Shown here piece after piece: positions 23,779 to 34,274 of a DNA stretch of 64,000 bases (within the stretch, counting starts at the first letter, position 1; the number at the start of each line of letters is the position of its first letter). The position numbers and the translations under genes are program-made. The notes under the pieces were generated by a model, which made no database searches, had not been told where the DNA came from, and was given only the letters and a program-made list of their open reading frames with translations. This stretch comes from Loripinus fragilis (Eukaryota > Mollusca > Bivalvia > Lucinida > Lucinidae), in contig OZ026520.1 of the NCBI GenBank assembly GCA_964019695.1, positions 27,128,120 to 27,192,119 of the forward strand. The letters run 5' to 3'.

Positions 23779-23974
23779 TGGCAGCGCAGTGGCTTAGTGG
23801 TAGAGTGCTTGACTCGAGACCGAGGGGCCGCGGGTTCAAGCGTCACTGCCAAGCGTCCTTGAGCAAGACACATTAATCCTAGCTTAGTACTGGTTCAACA
23901 TAGGAAGACCCGCCCCTACATAACTGAAAGATTGTTGATGAAACGTAAAAGAATCAAATCAAACAAACAAAAAA
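23779..23974 (+). mobile_element. tRNA-derived SINE, copy 1
   Basis: Head GCGCAGTGGCTTAGTGGTAG resembles a tRNA A box (TGGCTTAGTGG). About 45 bases later, GGTTCAAGC resembles a B box. The body has TAGTACTGGTTCAACATAGG and the tail GAATCAAATCAAACAAACA. It is flanked by TCAACCATGTCA (23767-23778) and TCAACCGTGCCA (23975-23986), 10 of 12 identical. RNA polymerase III transcription is expected of the family; whether this copy is active is unknown. Confidence 0.85.
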
Positions 23975-24320
23975 TCAACCGTGCCATTACCAATCTTTTC
24001 TTAACTCTCAAATTCTCTTCATGTTACAAAAAATCATGTCATAACCGATGTCTATTGAACGTGACCGAAAATGCATAATTGCAATAATTCGCACATACGA
24101 GAAGAGAGTTTTTGCGTGATAAGCACGTTGGGATATGTTATGGACAGGGCTTTGGGTTCGGGTGGAGATCGTACAATGTTGGCAGTTTAAGTGGTCGCTT
24201 TGTTAAATTGTAAGCAGACAAAACACAAACAGTATTTTATACATTCGAGAACCATAGATTTCAGCTGAAAAGAGAAGTTCAAAAGAATTATTTTTATCGG
24301 TTCATCAAATATTCGAAAAT

Positions 24321-24322
24321 TG

Positions 24323-24357
<35 letters not shown>

Positions 24358-24358
24358 A
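24321..24358. repeat. (CCTG)n microsatellite
   Basis: Nine or so CCTG units. The reverse strand encodes the poly-RQAG run seen in a short frame, which is not a gene. Confidence 0.95.
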
Positions 24359-24699
24359 CCTTTTTGCATTAGACTATTCGCCGGAATGGCCTTATCTCAC
24401 AAGCATAATAGTGAGTACCAACAACGTGACATTTTGACATGAATAGACTCCGACCAGCCGGGGCAGCCTCCTTTTTAAGCATAGAAACTCCTATTCTGGT
24501 CGGTCAGTAGCATAACAGTCATATAATATTTCAGCGACTTGCAAAGGTTCTGATCAGGTTGCGCGTATGCTTATGCGCAGGCCGATTTGAGATTTTACTT
24601 GTCGCAAATTCCGCATTGTTGGAAATCTCATGTTTTGGCTCAATTATTTTTGAATTCATATTGGAATTAAGCCATTGCTTCTCTGGTACAATGGAGAGC

Positions 24700-24960
24700 A
24701 AACAAAGTGTCTTGCTCAAGGACACACTCGGTGGTTTCGAAACTTATCGTCGTGTTGGCACATTTACTCCTCGAAAATACTGGATGTTGTTTACCTAGGA
24801 ATATGTTGCTCCGTCCCGACATGAATGAAAAATTGTCGACTGGGACGTTAAGCCACAGAACGATTACAACACACGGCAGCGATAAGTTTTATACCCTGAC
24901 CGTTCCCTCAATGTCCGCCTCTCTACCACGGAGCCACTTACTCCCCAATATTATGCTGAC
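24700..24960 (-). mobile_element. possible second SINE family member
   Basis: On the minus strand TGGCTCCGTGGTAGAGAGG resembles an A box. Downstream comes TTCTGTGGCTTAACGTCCCA, a phrase I associate with animal SINE bodies, and GTGTCCTTGAGCAAGACAC, which also occurs in the other SINE. No clear B box or target duplication was seen, so the call is tentative. Confidence 0.4.
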
Positions 24961-25208
24961 TCGTTCGTAAATAGCATTTATGGTGATAACTATCTCGTAT
25001 TTTGCCTTTTTCAGTGAGTAAATAAACAAATTTAAACTTCTCCTTTGGATTTTTAATCCCCCCATCACCATTTATGTAGTGCATGCGCAAACGCAGAGGG
25101 GACAGGCGTCCGGACCCCTTCCCCTGGAAAATAGTAAAGCTGTAGGGTTCCTGGTCCGAATCCTTTAGAAGATCGAAGCTACCAAGCCAGTATTCAATGT
25201 TGGGCCAC

Positions 25209-25262
25209 CATCGGTCCGCTAGCGAAACGTCATTTAAATGGCGTTTCGCTGGCGGGCCGATG
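25209..25262. repeat. 54-bp palindrome, CGCTGGCGGGCCGATG type
   Basis: CATCGGTCCGCTAGCGAAAC is mirrored by GTTTCGCTGGCGGGCCGATG around CATTTAAATG. The same palindrome recurs twice overlapping at 48942-49040. Confidence 0.8.
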
Positions 25263-25789
25263 ATTGCCTGCTTTTAATGTATTTGGATCCCCTCTCTCCT
25301 CACCAACTAAACAGAGAAGAAGTTTGTCAGAGTTGGGCCCCTTCTGAAAAAACGTTTTGGATCCGCGCATGTAGTGGCTAGGAGTACGGATCCGTGCCTC
25401 TAGCCCACTGGGCCAGGGATACAGATGGATCTGTATTCATAGCCGGCCAGCCAAGGGATACGGATCAGTATCTCGGGCCAGCTTAGCGTCTAGAATCTTG
25501 GCTATCGTTTAAAAATACGAAACGGAAAAGTCGCTTGCTCGATCAGTCGTTGACCAGGCAGGGATCACACGGAAATCCGCGGCTAGCCTTTGTCGCGGAT
25601 TTCCATGATATTGAACTTTTTGGAAGGTAGCGGTTTTCCATGACTTTAAAAAACGCTAAATATATCTCATTGGGGAGCAGTTATTGTTTGTACTTTATAA
25701 GCGTCACGGAAATCCATGACATCCTTTGTAAATATCTACCATTTAAGTTTGTGCACGCATGGTATTTGTTGTATCGTTGTCAACCTTAG
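25263..25789. other. non-coding repeat-derived stretch
   Basis: Contains GGGATCACACGGAAATCCGC (about 25560), whose inverse appears at 41889-41921, and CACGGAAATCCATGAC, which also appears at 41493. These are diverged parts of one dispersed repeat. No gene. Confidence 0.5.
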
Positions 25790-25853
25790 CTCAACTTGAG
25801 GTTTGCTTTAGCTCTGACATCTGTGAGAAATTAGCTCTTTTCTTTGTTTCATC
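25790..25853 (+). repeat. Penelope-like element 3' fragment
   Basis: GCTCAACTTGAGG, TTAGCTCTGAC and CTTTGTTTCATC match the PLE 3' region in plus orientation. The match stops exactly at the TTAA that begins the next element. Confidence 0.65.
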
Positions 25854-26315
25854 TTAAGGTAGTGCGGGACCCATGTCAAAAGATAACCATACTTTTACTT
25901 AAAAGTAAGAGTGTAAGAGTTATCGTTCCTGAATCTTGTTTTTAAAAGAGAATACTTATTTGTAAGACGATAGATATTAATCTCCCCTGACAACTCTTTG
26001 ATGCTTGAAACGTTATTCTGTAAGTAGTTTGCTTTCACAAAAAGAAGGAATGCAAGTATTAGCTTTTAAAAACATTACCCAGAGTATGAAGTCATTCAGT
26101 ATTTTGATGGTTAAAAGTTGCGGACCGTATAAATAAACATACTATATACATGTCTCGGTTGCTATTTCTGCATGCTGCCACTAACCTAAGACCCACCCCA
26201 ACCCCGAAAAGGGGGGGGGGGGGGTTGTAGACGTGCACATGCCTTGTATGTGACATTCTCATGTTTTAGGTCCCATGGAGGTACATGATCACTAATGTTT
26301 TATGGAGAAATGACG

Positions 26316-26515
26316 TTTTTGTTTTGTTTGTTTGATTTGATTCTTTACGTCCCATCAACAATCTTTCAGTTATGCGGGACGGGTCTTCCTGGGTTGAACC
26401 AGTACTAAGCTAGGATAAATGTGTCTTGCTCAAGGACCACAACGCAGTGACGCCGGTGAGGCTCGAACCTTCGGTCTCGAGTCAAGCACTCAACCACTGA
26501 GCCACTGCGCTCCCT
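26316..26515 (-). mobile_element. tRNA-derived SINE, copy 2
   Basis: Minus-strand copy of the family at 23779-23974: head GCGCAGTGGCTCAGTGGTTG, B-box-like GGTTCGAGCC region, tail AATCAAATCAAACAAACAAA. A perfect 12-bp target duplication, GGAGAAATGACG, lies at 26304-26315 and 26516-26527, indicating a recent L1-type target-primed insertion. Confidence 0.95.
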
Positions 26516-26539
26516 GGAGAAATGACGTAACTATTTTAA

Positions 26540-27800
26540 TTACCTTATCACACCGGATAGGCAGCAATAAAAACAGTCTAAACAATCGATGAATGCTGAT
26601 AACAAATTGCTAGAAACAGTGTTTGTGATTGCCATTTGTTGCCTATCGGGTGTACAAACAACAATCCAAAATTCTGTTACTTACAATATTTAACTACGTT
26701 CGTCGATAGCATTAACGTTTTCGATTGCCGCCTATCTAGTATGTTTTTGATATACTGAAGACGTAGCCAAAACAATCTGATACAAGGGCTAGGAGTTATT
26801 TCATGTTTCTGTTGAAAAAATTATTTTGTTTCGTTGCATGTTTCATGATGATAAAATGGACATTTCTGCATACATTTTAATAAAATTAATTGGAACTGCA
26901 TGTGCCTGAAAGGAAGATATATGACAATAAAACATTCTTTTCTGTATATTAACGGTAGGCAAGCATGGTACAGATGCGCGGATCCAGGAATTTTGACGTC
27001 ATTTGGGCTTGGCAAACGTTAATAGACAGAAGAATGTATCATCCTTTTATTGTTATATACCTTATAATAAGTGTTTACTATAGAAACTTGAGGTGTTTCA
27101 ATCGCTGACAATTGTACATTTTATTTAATAATGTGTCATATTTTGGTTGATCGTTGACCAATCACTGACCCCGGGCTTTATTTTCGATAAAACATGACTG
27201 CAGAGGGCTTAATTGCCATTTCAACCTGCTCACGGATATCCTCTGCGAGTTAAGATACCGTCGCTTATGCTTTATTGAGAAATGACCAAAATATTCAATT
27301 ATCATAAGATACGCTACCTTATTACATCGGATAGGCGACAATCGAGAAGGTTCTGAACAATAGATGAACGTGGATCGCAAATCGCTAGAATTTACCATTT
27401 GTCGCCAGTCAGGCAAACAAACTGCAATCCAAAAAGTCTGTGTCTGACGGTATTTGATCAACGTTCGTCGATAGCATCAACGTTTTCGATTGCCACCTAT
27501 CCGGTATGTGAATTGATACAATGAATACGTAACCAAAACAATCTGAAACAAGAGCTAGGAGTTATCTACATTTTTCAGTCATGTTTCTGTTGAAAAAAAG
27601 TTTGTTTCCACACCGGATAGTGAGCAATCGAAAACACTCTTAACCATTGACGAACGCAGATCAAAATTCGCTAGAAACAGTGTTTTGATTGCAAAGTGTC
27701 GCCTGTTCGATGAGTGATGGTAATAAAAAAAACTATGATTCTAACTATTTTCGGTCTATAATCGTCGATAGTATTGATGTTTTCGATTGCGCCTATAAGG
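26540..27800. repeat. inverted-motif array, GGCAATCGAAAAC type (A)
   Basis: At least six copies of a core like ATAGGCGGCAATCGAAAACG, or its reverse CGTTTTCGATTGCCGCCTAT, occur in alternating orientation (about 26553, 26722, 27330, 27488, 27608, 27782). They are separated by conserved spacers with CGACGAACG/CGTTCGTCG and ACAGTGTTTTGATTGCC. The region has no plausible ORF. Array B lies at 30541-31215. Confidence 0.75.
26930..27060. repeat. long palindrome family, copy 1 (diverged)
   Basis: AAAACATTCTTTTCTGTATA opposite its inverse ending GAAGAATGTATC. Arms also hold TTAACG and GCTTGGCAAACGTTAA. The centre is replaced by unrelated sequence including GCGCGGATCCAG. Confidence 0.6.
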
Positions 27801-27877
27801 TGTGGTTTTGTTGTATGCCTCACGATGTTACAGTGGACATTTTATTTGGAAATGCTTTTGCTTGAAAGGAAAGTATT

Positions 27878-28330
27878 CTAGAACTTTTTGGATACTGTAA
27901 AGGCGGCACCTCATGACTGCCTTGTTAGTCTACTTTAGACATGGGTAAAATCTGAAAATGAGGCGTTATAACTACATTCGAAAGTGTTTGTTTATTGTTT
28001 AACATTAGTATAGAGGCAAACAGTGTGGACCCAGATCAGACTGCTCTAGATCTACACTGTTTGTTTAAGAGGCTTCATAATATTTCAATAGACGATAAAA
28101 ACATACGATTATGTTGTAATATACGCTTTAAGGGTTAATAAATGTGGGTTCAGTGCATTAACGGACAGGACTTTCATGAACTGCACGCAGACCTGCGCGG
28201 CTCAAGCAACTTTTAAACGCTTAACCAATGGATAGAACCTGATTTCCATTCTTGAGCAGTTGAAATAACCGAACCACGCCCAGATATTAAAACTAAAGTT
28301 GCCACCTTTACAGTACCCAAAAAGTCCTAT
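27878..28330. mobile_element. about 450-bp TIR element carrying a hairpin repeat
   Basis: Left GAACTTTTTGGATACTGTAA (27881 onward) then AGGCGGCACC; right GTTGCCACCTTTACAGTACC then CAAAAAGTCC (28298-28327). About 26 of 30 positions pair. It splits sequence that elsewhere reads GAAAGGAAGGTATATAACAATG. A GCAAACAGTG hairpin repeat sits inside at 28016-28063. Confidence 0.7.
28016..28063. repeat. palindromic hairpin repeat (GCAAACAGT family)
   Basis: GCAAACAGTGTGGACCCAGA opposite AGATCTACACTGTTTG with a short inner stem. Same family as 299-365. Confidence 0.75.
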
Positions 28331-28348
28331 AATATATAACAATGACAA

Positions 28349-28494
28349 TATAACATTCCTTTCTGTATATTAACGTTTGTCAAGCCCTTGTGCGATAATG
28401 TGTTGCAGGCCTCACCGCTGTGTGGTTCTGGTTGCAACACATCACATTCAGACTTGCCAAACATTAATACAAGGAAAAGAATGTTTTATCCTCT
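28349..28494. repeat. long palindrome family, copy 2
   Basis: ATAACATTCCTTTCTGTATA is mirrored by a block ending AAAGAATGTTTTATCC. The inner part, ATGTGTTGCAGGCC, pairs with GGTTGCAACACAT. Confidence 0.75.
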
Positions 28495-28519
28495 TTTTGC
28501 ATATTTGTATGTTTATTCT

Positions 28520-28890
28520 TTAAAGCTGCATTATCTGTAACTTTTGATCTTTTCATTTTAGAAATAATGTTTCTATTTTTCAAGAACATAGTAAAAGTAC
28601 TAAAATTTAGGTATACATTTTACCTTTTTCATAATAATTAACTAATTATTAGTGCCAAAACAACAGCATTTATGTTAAAATTTATCCGTCTAGAATTATT
28701 GGAGGGACGCAAATAATTACAAACAAGAGAAAAACACCCGTTTTAATAAGATAATTCACTTTTCCATGCAGTTTTCAGCTGTAGAAATTAGATTTATTGT
28801 GACAACATAACTTAAATCTACTTTTACAAATGATTTAAAAAGATTTTTTTTTTCGAAAAATGTTCATAGTTACAGACTATGCAGCTTTAA
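28520..28890. mobile_element. TTAA-flanked MITE, copy B
   Basis: 371 bp including TTAA on both sides. TIRs AGCTGCATTATCTGTAAC and GTTACAGACTATGCAGCT. Co-linear with copy A at 20912-21288 and clearly homologous throughout, with point changes and small indels. Confidence 0.9.
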
Positions 28891-29681
28891 ATGACATTTA
28901 GATCTATGCATCAGGAATAAAGCTATAATTTTTAGCTTTTATCTACATAAATCCTACGTGTAAGAAAGCATCAAAGTATCAAGACATGCTATAGCCATGC
29001 TTTAATGAGAATCATAATGTAATGTGCTGGGTCACATATGCTAGGTCAAAATCTTTTTTGTCATTTTCTACGCCCATTTGTCAGTGCTTAATCAATAATA
29101 GCTATGTCTCCGCCCAGTGATATAAATAGGGCGTAGACAAACAAAAAAATTGGTTGAAAGGAGAGACAACACTTATTATAGTCTTTATTTTTTTGGAAAA
29201 ATCACCAAAACAAAAAAAAACGAGCACGGTGACACATATTTTTTATTCAATCATTAGATTCTTCATGAAAATATCTTTGTAAAAATATGTTTTTTGTTGT
29301 TCCAGTTACATTCTCTAATATGTTTATTTTGAATATTAATGTTTTTTTCGGCATTTATTCGTTTGACTCAATTAGGATTTTGCTTAATAAATTGTGTAAA
29401 TACATGTTATTTCACTATTTTTTGTTTTTATTTATATCTCTGGTGTGAGTAGTATTTGTTCTGAAAAAAACTGTATTGCGTTTCTTGTTAATTTGTTAAC
29501 AAAATCTGTGTTTGTTTATTTCAAAAACCTGCGATTTTGCAGTTTTTGACATCAAATAACTTTTTAAAAAGAACGGTGAGGTATTGTTTTTTTTTGTCTT
29601 AGATTATAAGTATAAGTCTATATTATAATATATTAAAAGATAAAACACTTTTGGACATATGCCGGTGAGTCCGGTACTACC
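28891..29681. other. AT-rich non-coding stretch
   Basis: Contains a loose inverted pair, CTACGCCCATTTGT and AATAGGGCGTAGACA (29069-29140), otherwise poly-T and AT-rich filler. No gene. Confidence 0.5.
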
Positions 29682-30293
29682 TTAATGTGTTATTATGCCT
29701 CCCCCTGGAAGGGTCGGTTGATATATTGTTTTTCCCCTTGCGTCTGTCTGTCTGTCCGTCACAAAATCCTGTCCGCTCTATGACTTGATTACCGTTAGAG
29801 ATATTTAAACGAAACTTCATACATTTGTAAAGCACATCCAGACGACCCGTCATGCACAGGAACCATAACTCTTCAGTGCACGTTTATTTATCGAATTATT
29901 CCCCTTGTAACATAAATAAGGACATTTTGTCCACTCTGTAATTTGAACACTGTTCAAACTTCATACACTTCTAGAGCACAATGTGACAATGCGTCATGTA
30001 CAAGAACGATAACTCTTGCATATTTATTCTTCAAATTATTCCCCTTGTAACATAACTAATTGCAATTTTTTGTCCGCTCTGTAAGTTGAACACAGTTAAA
30101 GCTATTTGATTTAAACTTCATACATTTCTAGAGTACAATAAGACAATGTGTCATGCACAAGAACCGTAACTCTGCTTTAGATATTTTTGTAGTTATTTCC
30201 CTTTGATCATTTGTAATGCTATTTCGTGTCCGCTCTATAACTTGATAACCGTTAGAGGTAATTCAAGGAAACTTCATACATTTGTAATAAGAG

Positions 30294-30438
30294 GATAAAA
30301 CATTCTTTTCCGTATATTAACGTTTGCCAAGCCCGAGTGAGATGTGTTGCAGCCCGAACCGCGAAGCGGTGAGGGCTGCAACACACTATCACACGAGGGC
30401 TTGGCAAACGTTAATATACGGAAAAGAATGTTATATCG
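30294..30438. repeat. 145-bp near-perfect palindrome (copy 3)
   Basis: GATAAAACATTCTTTTCCGT runs inward through TTAACGTTTGCCAAGCCC and GATGTGTTGCAGCCC to a centre at about 30366 (ACCGCGAAGCGGT), and is mirrored outward to GGAAAAGAATGTTATATC. It is the best-preserved of three copies. Overlapping ORFs on it are palindrome artefacts. Confidence 0.9.
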
Positions 30439-30540
30439 TCATTGTTATATACCTTCCTTTCAAGCACAAGCAGTCCCAAATTATTTTATACAATTGTATG
30501 CAAAAAAATTCCACCGTAACATCATGAGGCGTACAACGAA

Positions 30541-31215
30541 TTCACACCAGATAGGCGGCAATCGAAAACGTCAATATTATCGACGAACGTAGACCAAAAA
30601 TAGTAAAAAAAACAGAGTTTTTGATTGCCATAAGTCGCCCGACTGGTGACAATTGGCAATCGAAAACACAAGTTGTAGCAAAATCCGACCCGCGTTCATC
30701 GATTGTTTGCCAAGAGTTTTCGATTGCCGCATTGCCGGTATGGAAACATTTTTTTATAACAGCAACATGAAAAATGTCAATTATTCCTAGCAGTCCTTGT
30801 TTCGGATTGTATTGGCTATGTATTCAGTAGGCCTATATTCAATAAACACTTCACGTAGGGGGCAATCGAAAACGATAATACTATCGACGAATGTAGATCT
30901 AAGATTGTTAGAAACAGAGTTTTTGATTGCCGTTTGTCGCCCGACTGTAAATTATTCCTAGTAGCCCTTGTTTTGGAGTGTTTTGGCTACGTATTCAGTA
31001 GGCATATATTAAATAAACACTTCAGATAGGAGGCAATCCAAAACGCTAATGCTATCGACGAACGTGGATCCAAGATCGCTAAAAACAGAGCTTACGACTG
31101 CCGTTTGTCGCCCGACCGGCGACAAATGGCAATCGAAAACACTGTTTCCAGTGATCTGTGTTCCACGGTAATCGATTGTTCAGAGCGTTTTCGATTGCCG
31201 CCTGTCTGATATGAT
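30541..31215. repeat. inverted-motif array, GGCAATCGAAAAC type (B)
   Basis: Copies of GGCAATCGAAAAC or its reverse near 30560, 30660, 30716, 30860, 31033 (variant), 31131 and 31186, with CTATCGACGAACGTAGATC-like spacers. Same family as 26540-27800. It lies with the 145-bp palindrome inside the block that interrupts the pearl-like element. Confidence 0.75.
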
Positions 31216-31741
31216 AAAGGAGCGTATTTTATGCTAATTGAAATAGTTTGGTCATTTCTCCATAAAACATTAGCGACGATATATCTTAACTTGCAGACGA
31301 TGTCCTTGAGCGGGCTGTAATGGCGTTGCAGCCCTCTGCTGCCATGTATTAATGGGAATGAAGCCCGCGGACAGTGATTTGTCGCATTGCGACACGTTAA
31401 ATTTAGATGAAAAGTACAACTGTCAGCGATTGAAACACGTCAAGTTTCTATAAACACTCATAAGGTATATAACAATGCGCATTCAGATGATGTGTAATTC
31501 ACAAGAACCGTAACTCTAACATGTATATTTTCAAATTATTCCTCTTGTAACACATTTTTGTGATTTTTTGAGACCTAAAAGGGGGAGACATTTTTTTTTC
31601 GTAGAAAAACAATTCTAGTTTCTCTGTGGTGATATACTGCATTAGTTAGGAAGCCTAAATGCAAGCTAAACAGTTTTGCGTTTTAACAACAACAAAATCT
31701 AGGGCGAAGAATTGGCGGCTATAAAGTGCATTTAAGTCCCA

Positions 31742-32851
31742 CATAACTTAGGCTGAAACAAAAACAGTTTGTGAGTATCATCAGGAAATACCACAATCAC
31801 AAACTGCAGACAAAACCGTGGCATCGTGAGGAAGAGCCACACAACAAACACGAGACACCAGGAAGACGAACAAAGCAAAGCAACCAGCTCTCTCTTCCCC
31901 ATCAAGATGATTGCAAAACTGGAATGTACACAAAGTAACGCACAACAAATAGAACAATTAAAGAATCCCACAGTGGGAGTAACAATCACCAACGAATCAA
32001 CAACAACAGAACCACCGCCTTAAAACGGGCATCAGCCAAAAGTCACCGGGGAGGGGGGGGGGGGCTTAAATGCATTTTTACAGGTACAAAATCTTCGCCC
32101 TAGATTCTGCTGTTGTTGAAGCACAAAAATGTTAAGCTCGCATGGAGGATTCCTAACTATTACAGTGCATCGTCGAAGAGACAAGCAATTAAATTAACGT
32201 ACTATGATGAAACAGGGAAAAGGGCTCATGACTCTCAGATAGTCGGAGCTAAAGAAAACCTCAAGTTGAGCCACGGTGGGCCCAGCTACAGCCAAGCATC
32301 AGGCACCAACCCACCGATTAAAGCTTTACATCATAGCCGTCATTGAGTCTGAGGCCTGACCCACCGTCGTGCAATTGAAGAGGAAACCACGGCTAAAAAC
32401 CGTGATTGGTTTTAAAACCAGGCATGTAGACTGTCACATGATATCCAAGTTATATCCATTTTTATAACGTTTGATAATCTTTTTGAATTGATCACTAAAA
32501 TAAGGGTTTCCAACAATTATTTTGAATTTATAAACTAAATCATCCTAAAAAATATAGGTTCTGATATGCCCTGTTGCAGAAGAGTTTTAAACCAATATTG
32601 TATTTAACAATTTACTCTTGAGTGTCTGTGGTAGAGTTTAGAAAATGCTTTTCGAATTTTATGATATCTATAACCTTGTTTTTATAAATTAGCAGTCAAA
32701 AATAGGGTTCTGTTGTTGAAATCATCAATATTAGAACACACTCTCGCAAAACGAATAAGTTGCAAAATATATACACCATAGGAAGGGGGGGGGGGGGGGG
32801 CGAGGAACATCTCCATCAAGAAATGGGAAATTTACTATTTCAAAATCAAAA
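31742..32851 (-). pseudogene. Penelope-like element copy 3 (3' region and RT C-terminus)
   Basis: Minus strand. 31742-32450 is the conserved 3' block. 32455-32851 matches the RT C-terminal part of copy 1 (1150-1531), with frameshifts and a G homopolymer at 32786-32803. Homology ends abruptly at 32851 inside the equivalent of codons around FNFEIVNFPFLDGD, and picks up again at 38872-38925, so a 6-kb block was inserted here. Confidence 0.75.
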
Positions 32852-34274
32852 TTATTAGACTTCAAGCTTATCCTATCTTGAAGAAACTTTCAAGCCGCAT
32901 CTTTTAAGAGATGTTTGCACTCTGTGCGCCGGGGTGTTAGTCTCTGAAAGCCTGTTACATATGTTACTGTAACAAACTAAGGAAAAAAGCAAAATGGAAG
33001 TTTGAGCTACAGAAAGAAGACATTAAATTATCTAATTATCCAAATTTCCTACGAAGTTTGCAAGCTGGATACCTAAGTTACATAACAGCAGCATTATAAA
33101 CAAAATTACAGCTTCAACTTGTGTTATATGCGTTACATAGATAAAATTTTCCTTTAAAAATTGAAATCGTGACTATCATCATTTAATTTTACAGCCAATC
33201 TGTGCATTTTTTTTCAAGTTTTTTTAATCTTAGCTTGCTAAAATACTTATTCGACTTATAGAAAAAACAAAGTTTTGCTTTTCTATCTCAAATAAATTGT
33301 TTTATATGAGCTATTAAACAACTCTACCCGAACTTTAAGTATCCAATTTTGATATCTTTTATTGAAGAAAAATATATGAAAATATTTGACACTGGTGGAT
33401 ATCTTACATTTTTGGGACTGTCATGCTAATGCAATAAAGAATCATAGATTTGCAAGTTTGACATCAGGATCAGAGTACTTAATAAAGTATGTAACGTATG
33501 TTACATGGCATAATGAACGAGCAAGGAAATTGTCTTGGAAGTAAGAGATGATATTTCAGAAAAAAATACTATTTTTCACGTGTTTTCCTATTAATCTCTA
33601 GCCTCTGGTGCCTGAGTCTTAATAATTATAGTCATTGCTGATAACAAGTCGATGGACTTGTGTTACAGATGTTATTTATAATCTTTTTTATCACATATTT
33701 CCTAATGTCTATAATACAAAAATATATAGACATACAAATAGAAAATAATAGTTTACTTTTAAATATCACTATTTAATGAATATTCCTATCAAATATAAAT
33801 ATTAAAAAACAATCTTTATTCAAGTAAACCTCACAATGTCTATCATTGTGACTGCTTCTCTGGCAAAATAATCACCCATTTCGTCACAACCAGTAGATTC
33901 ATGGCATAGTATTAGGACTGCAAACTGAGTACAATCCTGTTACACTCCTCCCTTTGGGTATTGTGCAGATATATCCTACCTTAAAGACCAATTTAAGCTG
34001 CATCAAATAAGAGATGTTTGCACTCTATTAACCCAGGAGGTTAGCCTGTAACAGTATGTTACGTATGTTACCATATCATTTAAGAATAAATGAATTGAAA
34101 GTCTGAGAAACAGAAAGAAGATATAAAACTGTCTATTTGTTTGAAGTATTCATGTAGTTTGCATGCTGAAAACCTTTGATACACATGAAAGTTTTTTTAA
34201 CAAATGTACAGCTTCCTATGGTGTTTTATGTGTTACATTAATTAAGATTATCTTTTAAAATTGGTAATTGTGAC

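Larger units (their letters stand above)
25854..29685. mobile_element. possible 3.8-kb TTAA-flanked element with nested repeats
   Basis: TTAA at 25854-25857 is followed by GGTAGTGCGGGACCCATGTC. The right side has GTCCGGTACTACC before TTAA at 29682-29685. The ends match as GGTAGT(G/A)C(G/C)GGAC inverted, about 13 bp, so the TIR is short. The interval holds a SINE, palindromes, an inverted-motif array, a TIR element and MITE copy B. No transposase frame was seen. The end-to-end pairing is an inference. Confidence 0.45.
29693..31592. mobile_element. pearl-like tandem-core element, interrupted
   Basis: Starts near ATGCCTCCCCCTGGAAGGG. Core units are marked by TGTCCGCTCT or TGTCCACTCT at 29768, 29927, 30068 and 30225 (spacing 141-159 bp), each with AAACTTCATACATTT and CAAGAACCGTAACTCT. 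The array breaks at about 30293 and resumes at about 31480 with CACAAGAACCGTAACTCTAA, ending near AAAAGGGGGAGAC. The start and end motifs (CTCCCCCT, AGGGGGAG) are inverted. The intervening 30294-31479 block is a later insertion. Non-coding. Confidence 0.65.

Noticed and set aside
23779..23850. possible functional tRNA gene
   Set aside because: A- and B-box-like sequences are present, but the body, tail, two more copies and target duplications show a SINE.
30324..30592. two overlapping ORFs on the plus strand
   Set aside because: They read through the 145-bp palindrome and the motif array.
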